This document shows positions 1 to 11,639 of a stretch of DNA of 64,000 nt, piece after piece. This stretch comes from Rhopalosiphum padi (Eukaryota > Arthropoda > Insecta > Hemiptera > Aphididae), in NCBI RefSeq assembly GCF_020882245.1, contig NC_083597.1:63466152-63530151 (forward strand). The letters run 5' to 3'. The number at the start of each line of letters is the position of its first letter. Positions within the stretch are counted from its first letter, which is position 1. The translations under genes were made by a program, and so were the position numbers. The notes under the pieces were generated by a model that was given only the letters and a program-made list of their open reading frames with translations, was not told the origin of the DNA and made no database searches.

Positions 1-3000
1 CATATATTTGATTTTAAATTGTTTTTTACATAACATTTTATTATAATTAATTAATATAACTTTTCAAGACAACTAAATTTATCATAGTTTTTGTGGCTTC
101 ACCCCTTACAGTAATATATGGTGTAGGTACTTAAAATTGTTAAATCCCTCCTTCACTGAGCTTCAAATATGTTATTGTTAGAATTAAGCTACCTAAATAT
201 AAAGTTGAATAAGAAGTGTCTACTATGAAATGTTTTTATATTAATTATATTAATCCTAAATACTAATACTAAATATGAGTACTATGTTTTGGTACTCAAT
301 AGTCAATATCTATATAATTTTTAGTGTTACCATGACATAAAGTATACAATTTGAAACTGAAATAGTACTTATTTAAAGGATTATATATAAATTAAAGTCA
401 TTAAACATATATATATATATATATATATATATTTTAACTCAGTTAAACTACTAAGAATCTCTTTTACTCAAAGACCAATGGCCCTAGAAGATAGCAGACA
501 ATAATAGATACTTAATTTTATTTGTACATTTAATACACCATGACTATTGAGTTAGTGATGTGGAAAAATAGGTATATATATATATTTTACCTTGTTGGTA
601 TTCTACTCATCCAATACAATTTGGTACAATTACTTCTATTTTTTGTCTCTTGGCGCATTTCATTAAGTCTGTATTATACATATTTTTCATGTTTCATTAT
701 TCAATGTACCTACTTATATTTTGTTGTTTGTATCATTGTTGTTAAAAATCCCTGTGGCGAATTTTTTTAATTAGTCGTTTGTTTGATTATTGTTTTGTTT
801 TTTTTTTGAGAATTAACATCTCCTGTTGCCATTATATTATTACTTTTTATTTTGAAAAAAATATAGTTTTAAAAACATAACTTAGATTTTAGATTTTCTA
901 TATTACTTATTGTAAGCCATATATTCATAAATGTATTAAATGTAATAAGTAGTTAATAATTTAAATAATAATATTAAAATAGTTTGTGACTAACTTTATT
1001 ATTACCACACATAAATAAGTTAAAAACCTATAATTAAATAAGGCAGTATTCTTTTTTGCCTTATTTTATTTACTTTTTAAATAGTTAGTCAGCAATTTTA
1101 GATTCTAACGATGTGAGGAAGTGATTGATTTTAAAATTATTATCCTTTGTTTTTTTTTTTACAATAATTTCACTTTTTGAGGGTAGAAAAAGTTTAAACA
1201 TCCATGCTGCACTTATTTAGATTAATTTTGAAAAAAAGTTTTAACTACTTACTTTAGAATATAATTTTTTAAATTGTCTATAAGTTTTCCAAGAAAATAT
1301 GTTTGCAAGCCATCTGGTATATCTGATATGTATTCAAACAGATTATCAATTATAAATCGAGATTTGCTTTAATTTATTTTTACAAGTGTAATAATAAAAT
1401 TGTTACTATTATGGATACTATTATAAATACTTATATCACTATATTATCATGCATTTTACTGAATGAAGTGAGACTAGTGATCAATATAGAAATCGCTGTT
1501 TTGGTAATCTTTTAAAATTAAAAAAGTAATTTAAGTGTGACTAATGGATGGCTTCTTAATCATGTAACTTCAATTTATGTTTTTCTCCCTTTAATAATGA
1601 TGTAATATATATATACATATTTTAGTATTTTGCATATTCCATTTAAATTAAAAAAAAACAACTATAGATTTGACTGTATTTTTTCATTTTGGTTATATTT
1701 AGGGCCATAATTTTTAAAATTATCATTATATTTAAACAAATTATAAAAACGTAATTATTTTAGAACTCATTTATAACCAACAGAAAATTACATTCTAGAA
1801 TAGTATTATAGGTGCTTTATGAATGTTTTGTGGTTGAGTGGTTGGAAATCTACAGTTTAAATTATGGCAAAATGTATTTATTCTAGTATAATGATTAGAC
1901 ATGTCAAATCCCTGCAGATATTTATACCATATTGTAACTTCCTATAGCACTTTCTATAGCCTATTAGCACTTAATGTTGGAAAATGGAATACCAACGCTA
2001 TAATGAACTTTTTTCCGCACAGAATTGTCTTACATATTATACCTACCTAATAGTTGTTATAGTATAATTTAATATAAAAACACGTCCTGCCTGTGGCCTA
2101 TATTATTTATATTCGATTTCTACCTTTTAAAAATGTTTTAATATTACTTTTAAATATTTTTAGATGCGTTATTAGAAGAGAAAGTAAGTAGGGTCATATT
2201 GTTTTGATAAAAATAATTTCGATACTTGTAAGTTTATTGATTTATTCATAATTCAATTATATAAAGCTATTAGCTATGGATACTATTCTCAATTCATTTT
2301 TCTTGTGTTACAATTTTGATAAATTGGAAATCGCATTTTTTATAAAATAATAAATTACAAATTGAATGAATAAATAGGTAACAACATCATTAAACTTTAA
2401 ATATTGTTCATTGTACTATTATTAAAAAATACATATATATTTTGATTTATTATTTTTATTACGCGTTTATTTAAATATACAATGGTTCAAATAAACTCAT
2501 CAAATAACTTTTGATTGACAATCTAAAGTCTGAATAATCGTTTTTTTTAGTTATGTAATATTATTTATTTGTAAATGCGATTCTATATTGGCTAAATATT
2601 AATGTTATACTTAAATACTTATTATTGTACTATAATGTATACATAAATATCATAAAGTGTCAATTAAATTAAAATAAACTTTATAAACCTATTAATTTTT
2701 TTGAAAATGTCATGCAAAATTCATTTTCCTCTTATTTTTGATGGTAAATTAACTTTTATTTAAATATTTTTTATTTTAAATTTCATAATCCGAAGCAGAA
2801 TACTTATATTAAAATTATGACGTAAAAGTGTCAAGTATAATTGAAGTAACCAATAATTGTAAAATGTATACGATTTTAATGTGTATAAATAAATAGATAA
2901 TTTTGTAGACAAATTTGTAGTGCACTTCATCTTAAAATGCTATTAAATAAAACAAATAATTACTTAGTTCAATATATGTGATGTTTATATTTAAAATTTT

Positions 3001-4889
3001 CGGAAAAGTATTAAGTTTCAGATTATTAAATAATATATATAATTTTATAATGATTTGTTTTTTTTAAGCCATTTTAAAATAATTAAAACCGTTGTTTAGA
3101 TTTTCAAATTATGTTAAAATTTCAGTATTTCTTTATAACTACTTTGTGCAATGTTTAATCAATCTTGTGTTTGATTAATACTTTCAACCATAGAGCGTAA
3201 AGTACCATTACAATAAAGCGGGCGAGATGAAAATAAAACGGAAATCGATTGTCCACGCTATACTAATTATTTATTATTATACCGAAAAGCCGGTTAATTG
3301 ATTACCTCCCACAAATTACTTGAATTCCTCTGTTCTTGATTTAAATTCATGACAACTGCTATTACTATTGACTTTAAATTGTAAAAGATCAATTGTAGGG
3401 ACCTTAAAATATTACTTGCAAATTTTAGAAGGACCTGCATATTACAGATTCAAAAGTTATTGCAACATAACAGGTAACTTGACAAAGTATAATTTAACCA
3501 GTAAATTTTTATGTCTATAAAAGAATAATTATGATTTTTAGTCTTCTAAATCAAAGTATATATGAGTTTTTTTTTTCGTAAAACGAGTTGGCCACTATAT
3601 TGAGGTTATGACTTAAGTGGGTGTGTTTTGGAGATAACTGTTCAATTCGAAAGAAATTATTAATTTTTATTTCTTTATATAAAATGCTCTAAAAGTTAAA
3701 TAAATAGATACTAAATATTTTTAAATTAATTAATTCATATTTATGACTTATGCATGTACATTTTTTTATTCCATAGCACACATATAATATACAACTTTGC
3801 ATTTAAAATTAATTTAAATAATAATTTTAAATTCTTTTAAAGTTTGTAAATTTAGACTAAACTAATTATTCAGTAAACGTAGGTAGGTACTACTTTTTGT
3901 GTGCATTATTATTTGTTATTTGTTTAATGAATTAATGCACGTGTATATGCGTTTAATGTACTTTGGAAATAAGTAAATAATTTATGTTTTAAATGATTGC
4001 TAACAAATATTTCGTTAAAGTAAATAGTATGTTTATATGTTTGTTTAGATCATGTATACTGTTGTTTCAGGATACATTTTTTTTTTATATAATATTAATT
4101 GACTATTATGTTTGTGTATATTTTGTATACTATAATATATTATTTGTCTTATTTAAGTCTGAACTAATTATATAGGTAGGCAGTTAAATTTATGATTAAA
4201 TTTAAATCATTGTAGTAGTGTATTGAATATATTTTAATAATTTATTACAATAAGGAATTACGAACAAGCTGAATATATTATTATTTTATTAATTTACCTA
4301 TAGGTAAATTTTAAATCGATTTAAAAATTAAAAATATCTCGCTAACGCACAATGGTCTGAAAATTATCTTTATGTTGAAAACAAGTAATAACTTTCATTG
4401 TTAACAATCTAAGTATGATATATGATACTAATAATATGCCTAATAAAAATACGAGTAATTAAAACGATTATCTGTGTGCAATAATATAATTTTTAATAAA
4501 TATTTATGAGTATACCTTTATTTATATATATTATATTATTATGAAATATTATAATTGCATATTTAAATATCCAAAAACTATGTTATTACTAAATTTTTCA
4601 AATTATCGGCTATGACATTAATTAATAATATTATATATACCTTAATATATATATTCTTTAATGTCTTTTAATTGCAAATTGATTAACTCACTTTCTGTTT
4701 TTATTATCAATTTTTCTTATTTAATTGTTTAATATTTACAACAGTTATCGGGTTCTGTTGAAGAATATTTCAAAATATATCTTCCAGCTTACGTCGTATA
4801 CATATTTTATTTCTAAAATAATTTGTTCAAGTTTTTGTGTTCTTTTTTCTTTAAATCATGTATGATTCTTAGCAGAACGATGAATGTAT
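1..4889. other. AT-rich intergenic DNA
   Basis: Only short stop-limited frames of AT-rich composition. No paired splice signals, RNA gene or recognisable transposon apart from the AT microsatellite at 407. Confidence 0.7.
407..432. repeat. (AT)13 microsatellite
   Basis: Perfect AT dinucleotide run. Confidence 0.95.
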
Positions 4890-6250
4890 TATTTTACAGC
4901 GATGTTATTTTTAGTACCTGTCATCACCTTTTAGGTCAATAAAAGTGGTTTGATTTTCAATTTTGGGGGTAGTTTCTGGTAGAAAAATGGATTTCGTTGG
5001 TATTTTAGGTGGTCAAAAGTTAAATATTGAATGATATACAGAATGATTTTAAACATTGTTCGGTAAAAACAAACAAAGCATTAAGTAAAATGTGAATTTT
5101 TACGTTAGACCAGTTTTCGACAAAATTGATTTCTTTATTTTGTTATAATTAAAAAGAAATAATTATAGACAAATTTCCACCATATGTTTGCATTGTAATT
5201 TTCTATGCATAGTAAAATATATGTTTTTGAGATATTTATTACCGTTGATGATATTTTTTTTTGAATTATTAATAAAAAATAGTTTGCTTTGTCAAAATCC
5301 TTGAAAATATAATACAAGGGTCTTCATAAGTTTATTTTAATTGAAATAATTAAAAAAAATTAGCGTAAATCTACTACTAATTTTTACAAGCGTTTGAAGT
5401 TAAAATTTTTACGAAATTAACGACTAACCCATAAATTAATTATTTATCTTACTAAAATGATTTTTATTTTGTTTTAATTCAAAAACGAATTATCGTAGGT
5501 ACTTGCAATTTTCACTAAATCTTAATATTATTATTTTCTATACATGCTATGTTCAAAATAGTTTGACTCTTATTGAACTATTTATTTAGGCATCATGAGA
5601 AATGTTCGATTTCTTTAGTTTTATTTCTATAAATGTTGATAAAATTGTTTTTCTTGGTCAAAAATCTCGAAAATGTAATACAAGATCCCACATAAGTTGT
5701 TTTTATAACTTTATAAACATATTTAAAATACGTTGGCACAATATATTTTAACATTTGTAAATTGTGTTGTAAGTTAAAATTTATAGATCGTGCAATTTTT
5801 ATAATTAAAGTTTATTTCATTCAATACAAATTGCTCTTAACTAACAAATCTTGATTGCAATTATTTTGTATAGACATTTTACTTGTAAGTTCAAATTTGG
5901 ACGAAATTAGATATTTAAATATTTTAAACTATGAATAACCATATTCATTATTGTATAATAGTTCAACAAAATTATTCGTGAAGACATTTCTACGTATATT
6001 ATTATATTTTATACACTCAATAATATTTCCAAAAGCCTACGGTATTACTAATAGTAAAATACAAATTTATTTTTGCAATATTATGGAATGTACTTATAAT
6101 GATATAGAGCAACCATATCTGTTCAGAATCATTTATCGTATATCATTGAATGAAAATTGAATACATCCATAACAGTGATCCACTCAACACCTACTATACA
6201 ACAGCATACTGATTTGTCCACCTTTTTTATTTTTAAATTTCCAATTATTT
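4890..6250. repeat. Dispersed AT-rich repeat, longest copy
   Basis: The sequence holds a TTCGTTGGTATTTTAGG block (4990s). A GAAAAT(A/G)TAATACAAG..CATAAGTT block occurs twice (5291-5335 and 5665-5710). An end block, CAGAATCATTTATCGTATAT, lies near 6124. The same blocks recur at 39.6 and 49.2-49.6 kb. The internal duplication suggests nested or tandem copies. No coding frame; the class is unknown. Confidence 0.5.
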
Positions 6251-7989
6251 TTATTAAATTATGTTTTCAGCAATAGTCTATTGACAAATATTGTTTGAAG
6301 TTTTTATTGCGCCTAAGTTGTAAAAAGAGATTTTTAATAATTTTAACTATATTAAATAATTTGTTATAGTTGTAGGACCTAAAAGAAGATTTTATTTATC
6401 TGTTTTTTTACGTGAAGTATCAAAATTCTGTTTAAGTTTTTCAAAACATTGTAATTCATTGATTAATGATTACATATTATTATAATTAAGTTCCTACTTA
6501 ATATGTTAAATATGAGTATACATTTGTACCTATAACTGTTTAAAAATGTTTGCATCTTATATTAATATAGGTACTTATTTTATATTTATTCATCGTCTTA
6601 CGAAATTAAGAAAAGTAATTATATTGTATAATAATAAATTAACAAATAAGCACCGAATGTCCGTGTAAAGAACTATCTAAATCTAAAATAAATGCCAATT
6701 TCCATCAGCAGTAAATTGACCACTGAAGTACGATAACTGAAAAGTACCATAATATTTTCTTAGACATATTATTTTTTTAAATGTTTGAATTAGATTAAAT
6801 CGCTACAAAGTTACATTTTAATGCTATTAGTATATTATAATAAATATACTACCTATTTTTATGTTGAATTTTTATATTTTTGTGTGGGAATATTTTAATA
6901 AAAAATTATACCAAGATTGAAATACCCAAAGGAAATGGTCTTATACTAGCTAAGCTAATTGTATTTAGCGTACATAAGTGTATCTACATCATTCACTTCT
7001 AAATATGAGTAATTGGTTTGTAATTAGTAATTACATAATTAAATATAGTGTTTAGAGTATTTGTAACAAATTTTAAATTTAAAATTATATAAATTGCAAA
7101 TTACATTTTGTTATAATAACTTTAAGGAAATAGTAATAAACACTTTTTTAAATAATTATTGTTATTCCATAAAATGATATCACCGAAATACTATTTGAAG
7201 GTTTAAATTGAGTATAAGAAAAAAATATTGCGTAAAAATAAATAGATCTGTTCTGACTTTAAGTATCTTGAAATGACTAGTTGTGTTTTTTATTTATCAC
7301 TTGTACAAATATTGAGTATAATATATAAATATATAATACATTCGGGTTATATTTGAAATTTATTATTAATTGATACTTGGAATCAGATAAAAAAAAATAA
7401 GATTAGAAAATATTTTGGATAGAAATAGTTTTATTAAAATCGTTAATCAAAACACAGCAAATTGTGAATAATATAGACGTTTTTACAATCTATATCCAAT
7501 TATACCTAGATTATTTGGAGAAAAAAATTAGGTACATGGGATATATATGAGAGAAACTAACCATTAGTAGCCCCTTAAAAAGTATAATATAATAAACAGC
7601 TTACAAATAATATCAGTAATATCACAATAACCTACGACAAGCGACAAATAGGAAAATCGAAGGACTACCTGATTGTGTTTCAGATTTTAGTTGGACATTT
7701 TAAATTTATTATCGATATATATAGCTACCATTTTACATATTTTATCTTTTAATTGAATGGTTATTTCCTTAAGCTTGTATTTTTATAATATGGTTTATTA
7801 TTTTCTGTTATCTGTTTGTTTGGTGTCCGTTGACTTAAACATTCAGTCGAAACTTTTATCCAACCACAAAAATAATTTCCACATAAACAATAGCTGTGTA
7901 GGTACATATGATAAGTCTTTTATCATAGTCAAAATAGTGAATATTGCTTCTGCTTATTTTAATTTTTAAATACTCTCAATATAGATATA
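6251..7989. other. AT-rich intergenic DNA
   Basis: Nothing supported. The small frame at 7757-7969 has no splice or start context that favours coding. Confidence 0.7.
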
Positions 7990-8174
7990 CAGTAAAATCC
8001 CGTTACAACGAACTCCAGGGGACCGAATTTTTTTTCGTTATAACGGAAATTTCGCTGTAACGAAAATTCGAATAAGCTCTTTATAAGTCCTGCTTTTCAG
8101 CAGGGGACTTCTATGACTTTTGTTATAACGTGATTTTTTGTTGTATTTGTATTCGTTGTAACGGGAATTTAATG
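7990..8174. mobile_element. pogo/Tigger-like MITE, 185 bp
   Basis: Terminal inverted repeats: the left end reads CAGTAAAATCCCGTTACAAC and the right end, on the opposite strand, CATTAAATTCCCGTTACAAC. They stay matched for about 24 bases with few differences. TA lies immediately outside both ends (7988-7989 and 8175-8176), as expected for Tc1/mariner/pogo-type insertion. The inside holds further CGTTATAACG-type sub-repeats and an imperfect AAGTCC...GGACTT hairpin near 8087-8112. There is no coding capacity, so it would depend on a transposase elsewhere. Confidence 0.85.
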
Positions 8175-8176
8175 TA

Positions 8177-9824
8177 TTATGTGTATATTTATGGGTGGTT
8201 TTTTTAACCATGCCACAATACATTTGAAAAATAAATATAATACCTAACGTGTTATTATTATTATTTTTTAACTACTTTTATGTAAATCATAATAAAAGTA
8301 TATATAGAAACTTTTAAAGTATAATATATTACATATAAAATTAACTTTAGTAATTACACACTAAAATATTATGTAGTATTATATATCTGTATGGAAGTGG
8401 ATTAGTATGTCATATTATAATATTATGTTCATTAATCATTCATGAAGTGCTTAGTAAAATTAAAAATAGTATTTAAAATATAATTTTATTCTGAGTAGAA
8501 TGCTTTAATTTTAAATATATTTTTTAGGTTAAATTAGTGTATATGTAAAAGTTTTGGTAGCTTATTCATTAGACTATACTTAGATTTGAAATTTAATTCG
8601 GATAATATTTTAAGTACCTATGCTTTTTTTTAATATAATTTTGTAGGCGAAATAACGAAATAAAAATTATTTGAGAATTTCATGAAATACATAAATTATT
8701 TTATACTATTATTGTATTTGTATAGATTTATAACAAAACAAAATTTTAACCATTTATACAATTTGTAAAATATATTCAGTTTTTTATTTCATCTTTTTGG
8801 TTTTAACTCATAACTCATGTTTCACTTTACCTATATGTATAATGTATATTCTCGTTTTTCAATATTCTAAATTTCTAACTAAGAATAAAAACAACATTTT
8901 ATGATCTTAGACCTAGGTATAGGTTACTGTTATACGGGCTATGCGTCAAATAGATACGTCAGGATATGTTTTTATTTTTTAGTATGCCTTTATATACTTT
9001 ATAGTACAACACGATTTTATTATGTAATATAACTATTTAAATGTTTACAATATTTGTAAAAATGGAATCTATATTGGTAAAAATTGTAAAAAAGTTCAAT
9101 AGTAAAGGATAAAAAAAATATCGACTGTATTTATAAAAACTAAAAATTATATTTATTGATCAGATAAAGGGTTACAGCTTTTATTTAGCGTTAATGTGCA
9201 TACCATATTGTCAAGTGTGTATAAAAAATGACTTATTTAATTTATATACGATTTAGCAACTGATAGTCATTGTAAAAGATTTATTTGTTTCTTATAATTT
9301 GAGTATAATCGTCTTAAACTATTTAAGTCTCAACACATATCCGAGAACTGAACGTTGAGCAATCGTTTCGCTTGGTATCCTCAAAGCGTAAGCTAGTGAT
9401 GTGTAGTTATTATTTTTATTATTTTAGATAATTTATAATAATAATTACAATAAATTTTATTTAATTTACAGTGTAATAAAAATACCTAATAGTGCACTCT
9501 GTCGAGCGTTGGTCGGATTCGTTTCCTTGTGTAGCAACCTCTTGATTATCGTAGAACTTTAACACGAGCAAAGGTATCGATATCATAATACTGTATTATA
9601 ACTATCCGATTAAAAGTAGTTCCTCACAAAAAAAAAAGTATAAATTGCAAGATCACCCTGCAGTATATTATTATCGACTGAGTGTAGTCTGTTTTTTTTA
9701 ACTATAATTTTTTGCGCGCAGTTGTAATATATTACCCAGATTATTAAGTACAACATTTCGCTGCATAGTATAATGCTATTATAACATTTCAATTTATATC
9801 GTATTATAATATTATATAGGGTGA
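8177..9824. other. AT-rich intergenic DNA
   Basis: Slightly GC-richer patches at 9340-9400 and 9495-9570 hold scattered CpGs, but no open frame or splice pair was found. Confidence 0.65.
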
Positions 9825-9900
9825 TTTACCAAACATTTTCACCCCTTAATTGTTAATGTATTAACTTTATCAACTTTATTACTTATAGTAACATAATTTA
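9825..9900 (+). repeat. Solo end of the TACAGnGTGAT repeat family
   Basis: TATAGGGTGATTTACCAAAC followed by CACCCC matches the left end of the 59.9-kb element. No partner end was found downstream. Confidence 0.5.
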
Positions 9901-10260
9901 ACTATGAATTATGCATAGAAATAGAGTCGCACAATCGATTTTCGTGTGGAATATTGATAATCGTGAGTGACTTATTCAATGAAGAATTACACTAGAGACC
10001 TAATATATTCTACAGTAAATTTCCTGATTAAAAATAAAAAAACTTATTTTAATGTAAATTCTTGAGAAAGAAGTATTAAAAATAGGATATTGTTATTTGA
10101 AAAAGTTTTTGTATTACTACAGATACACTGTAAATGACTTTAAAAATATAGCTTTTTATTATACTTAAAAATTCGATAATTCAGATTTTGAATAAATGCA
10201 CAACTATAAGATAATATGAGAATGAGCTTGCAACACTCTGTGTATGATATACTAAATGAT

Positions 10261-10620
10261 AACATATAATCTAGCGACAGCGATCGGCAGACGGTGTCGG
10301 CGTGTCGTCTGTCGGCTTTTACCGTCACCACAGCGGTGTGGTGCGGACGTCCGTGCAGTTTGCAGTTCACGCCACACCGTTGAAACAATATGCGCGTAGA
10401 TTTACGTTGGTGGGGGCGGCAAAGACGAAGACGATGCGCTGAGTTATATTATATTATTATATACATTGAACTGCTGGGTTGTCGTGACAACGGTTGTTTG
10501 GAACGCTGCGCCGCTCGTGATTTTGGATAGGGGTTCAGGTGTATGTGGAAGGGTCGGTTGAGGGGATGGGGTGTTCCCAGGTTTTGTGCGCCCGGCAAGC
10601 GTTAAACTGTCCGTGCACGG
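10261..10620. promoter_or_regulatory. CpG-rich block, candidate Mgat2 promoter/first exon
   Basis: This stretch has many CpG dinucleotides and much higher G+C than the surrounding several kb. It is the only such block between the left edge and the Mgat2 coding start, and Mgat2 appears to have a 5' UTR intron ending at 17338. A possible donor (TTCAG|GTGTATG) lies at 10538/10539. Minus-strand translation over 10140..10388 is open but looks like a by-product of base composition. Promoter function and link to Mgat2 are inference. Confidence 0.4.
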
Positions 10621-10912
10621 GGTTCAAATGCAAATTTCTTAAGTTGTTTTACCCCTTTCATCCCCCGATCTAACTGATTCTCAGCCCCCTCGACAACGAC
10701 AGAGATTAGACCGCCAAATGCTCTTTTATGTATTATAATAGTAAAGATATAAGCACATCATATATATTAGAAATAGATACATAATAACGCACACATTTAT
10801 AATATACACGTACAATATAATGTCTTGGTGAATTTGATTTTATAGCTTTGTTTGGTATTATATGTCGGGAGGTGAATACTTTTGATTTAAAATGTATAGG
10901 TACTTAGGTATA

Positions 10913-10980
10913 TACATAATGATTCACAAAGCATGTATAGCTCCAATTTTTCATTTAAAAATAAATAAAATTCTTAAGTT
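10913..10980 (+). repeat. Solo end of the TACAGnGTGAT repeat family
   Basis: TACATAATGATTCACAAAGC and the following CTCCAATTTTTCATT.. AATAAA.. pattern align with the family's left end. Diverged, no partner end. Confidence 0.45.
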
Positions 10981-11405
10981 TTTTTGTATTACTTTAGGAA
11001 TGTCATGTGGAGATACATACTTCAGTTTTTAAAATGAAAACTGCTTTTTTTTACTGTAAATTATTTAATCGATGATTTTTTTTCAAAATGTGAACAAATA
11101 GTTTCCCAGTTATCAGAAAAGTTATATTATTAATAAAATAGGCCTTAATAATGAGTTATCAAAATTTAATGTATGTAATATTGGATCTAGTACCTTTTTA
11201 TTATTTAAACTTTTTGATTACCATAATATACTTGATAGATCATAATATCATACTATTATGTGTATCGTATGTGTATGTTTTTTGTTACATAGATCTCAGT
11301 CCGTTTATATCGTTAATTCTTTATATTTTTAATGTGACTACACATAAAAAAAACGATTTTTCTTCTACACACGTAAATATTGTATATGTATTGGTTACCT
11401 TAAAT

Positions 11406-11631
11406 CAGCGGTTCTTAAGCTTTTTTTTACGTACCACTTTGATATATTATTAAGAAATCCAAATTGTACAGTTAAATACATTTTTTTATTAATAATAAGG
11501 CAATACAATACTACAACTGCAGTATAATTATTTTTATTTATCAGTTTTTTAAAATAATATATGAATTAGATAATTGAATGGGTTTATTATCCAAAAATGG
11601 CCCTCCGCGTATCACAGTTTGAGAACCGCTG
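11406..11631. mobile_element. hAT-like MITE, 226 bp, with perfect 8-bp target duplication
   Basis: The left end is CAGCGGTTCTTAAGC; the right end, read on the other strand, is CAGCGGTTCTCAAACTG. The flanks carry an exact 8-bp duplication CCTTAAAT (11398-11405 and 11632-11639). The CAGNGGTTCTNAA terminus and 8-bp duplication are hallmarks of the hAT superfamily. The internal sequence is non-coding and AT-rich. Confidence 0.9.
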
Positions 11632-11639
11632 CCTTAAAT

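Noticed and set aside
11151..11453. 100-codon plus-strand open frame
   Set aside because: Hydrophobic AT-codon translation that runs into the hAT MITE starting at 11406; no splice or motif support.
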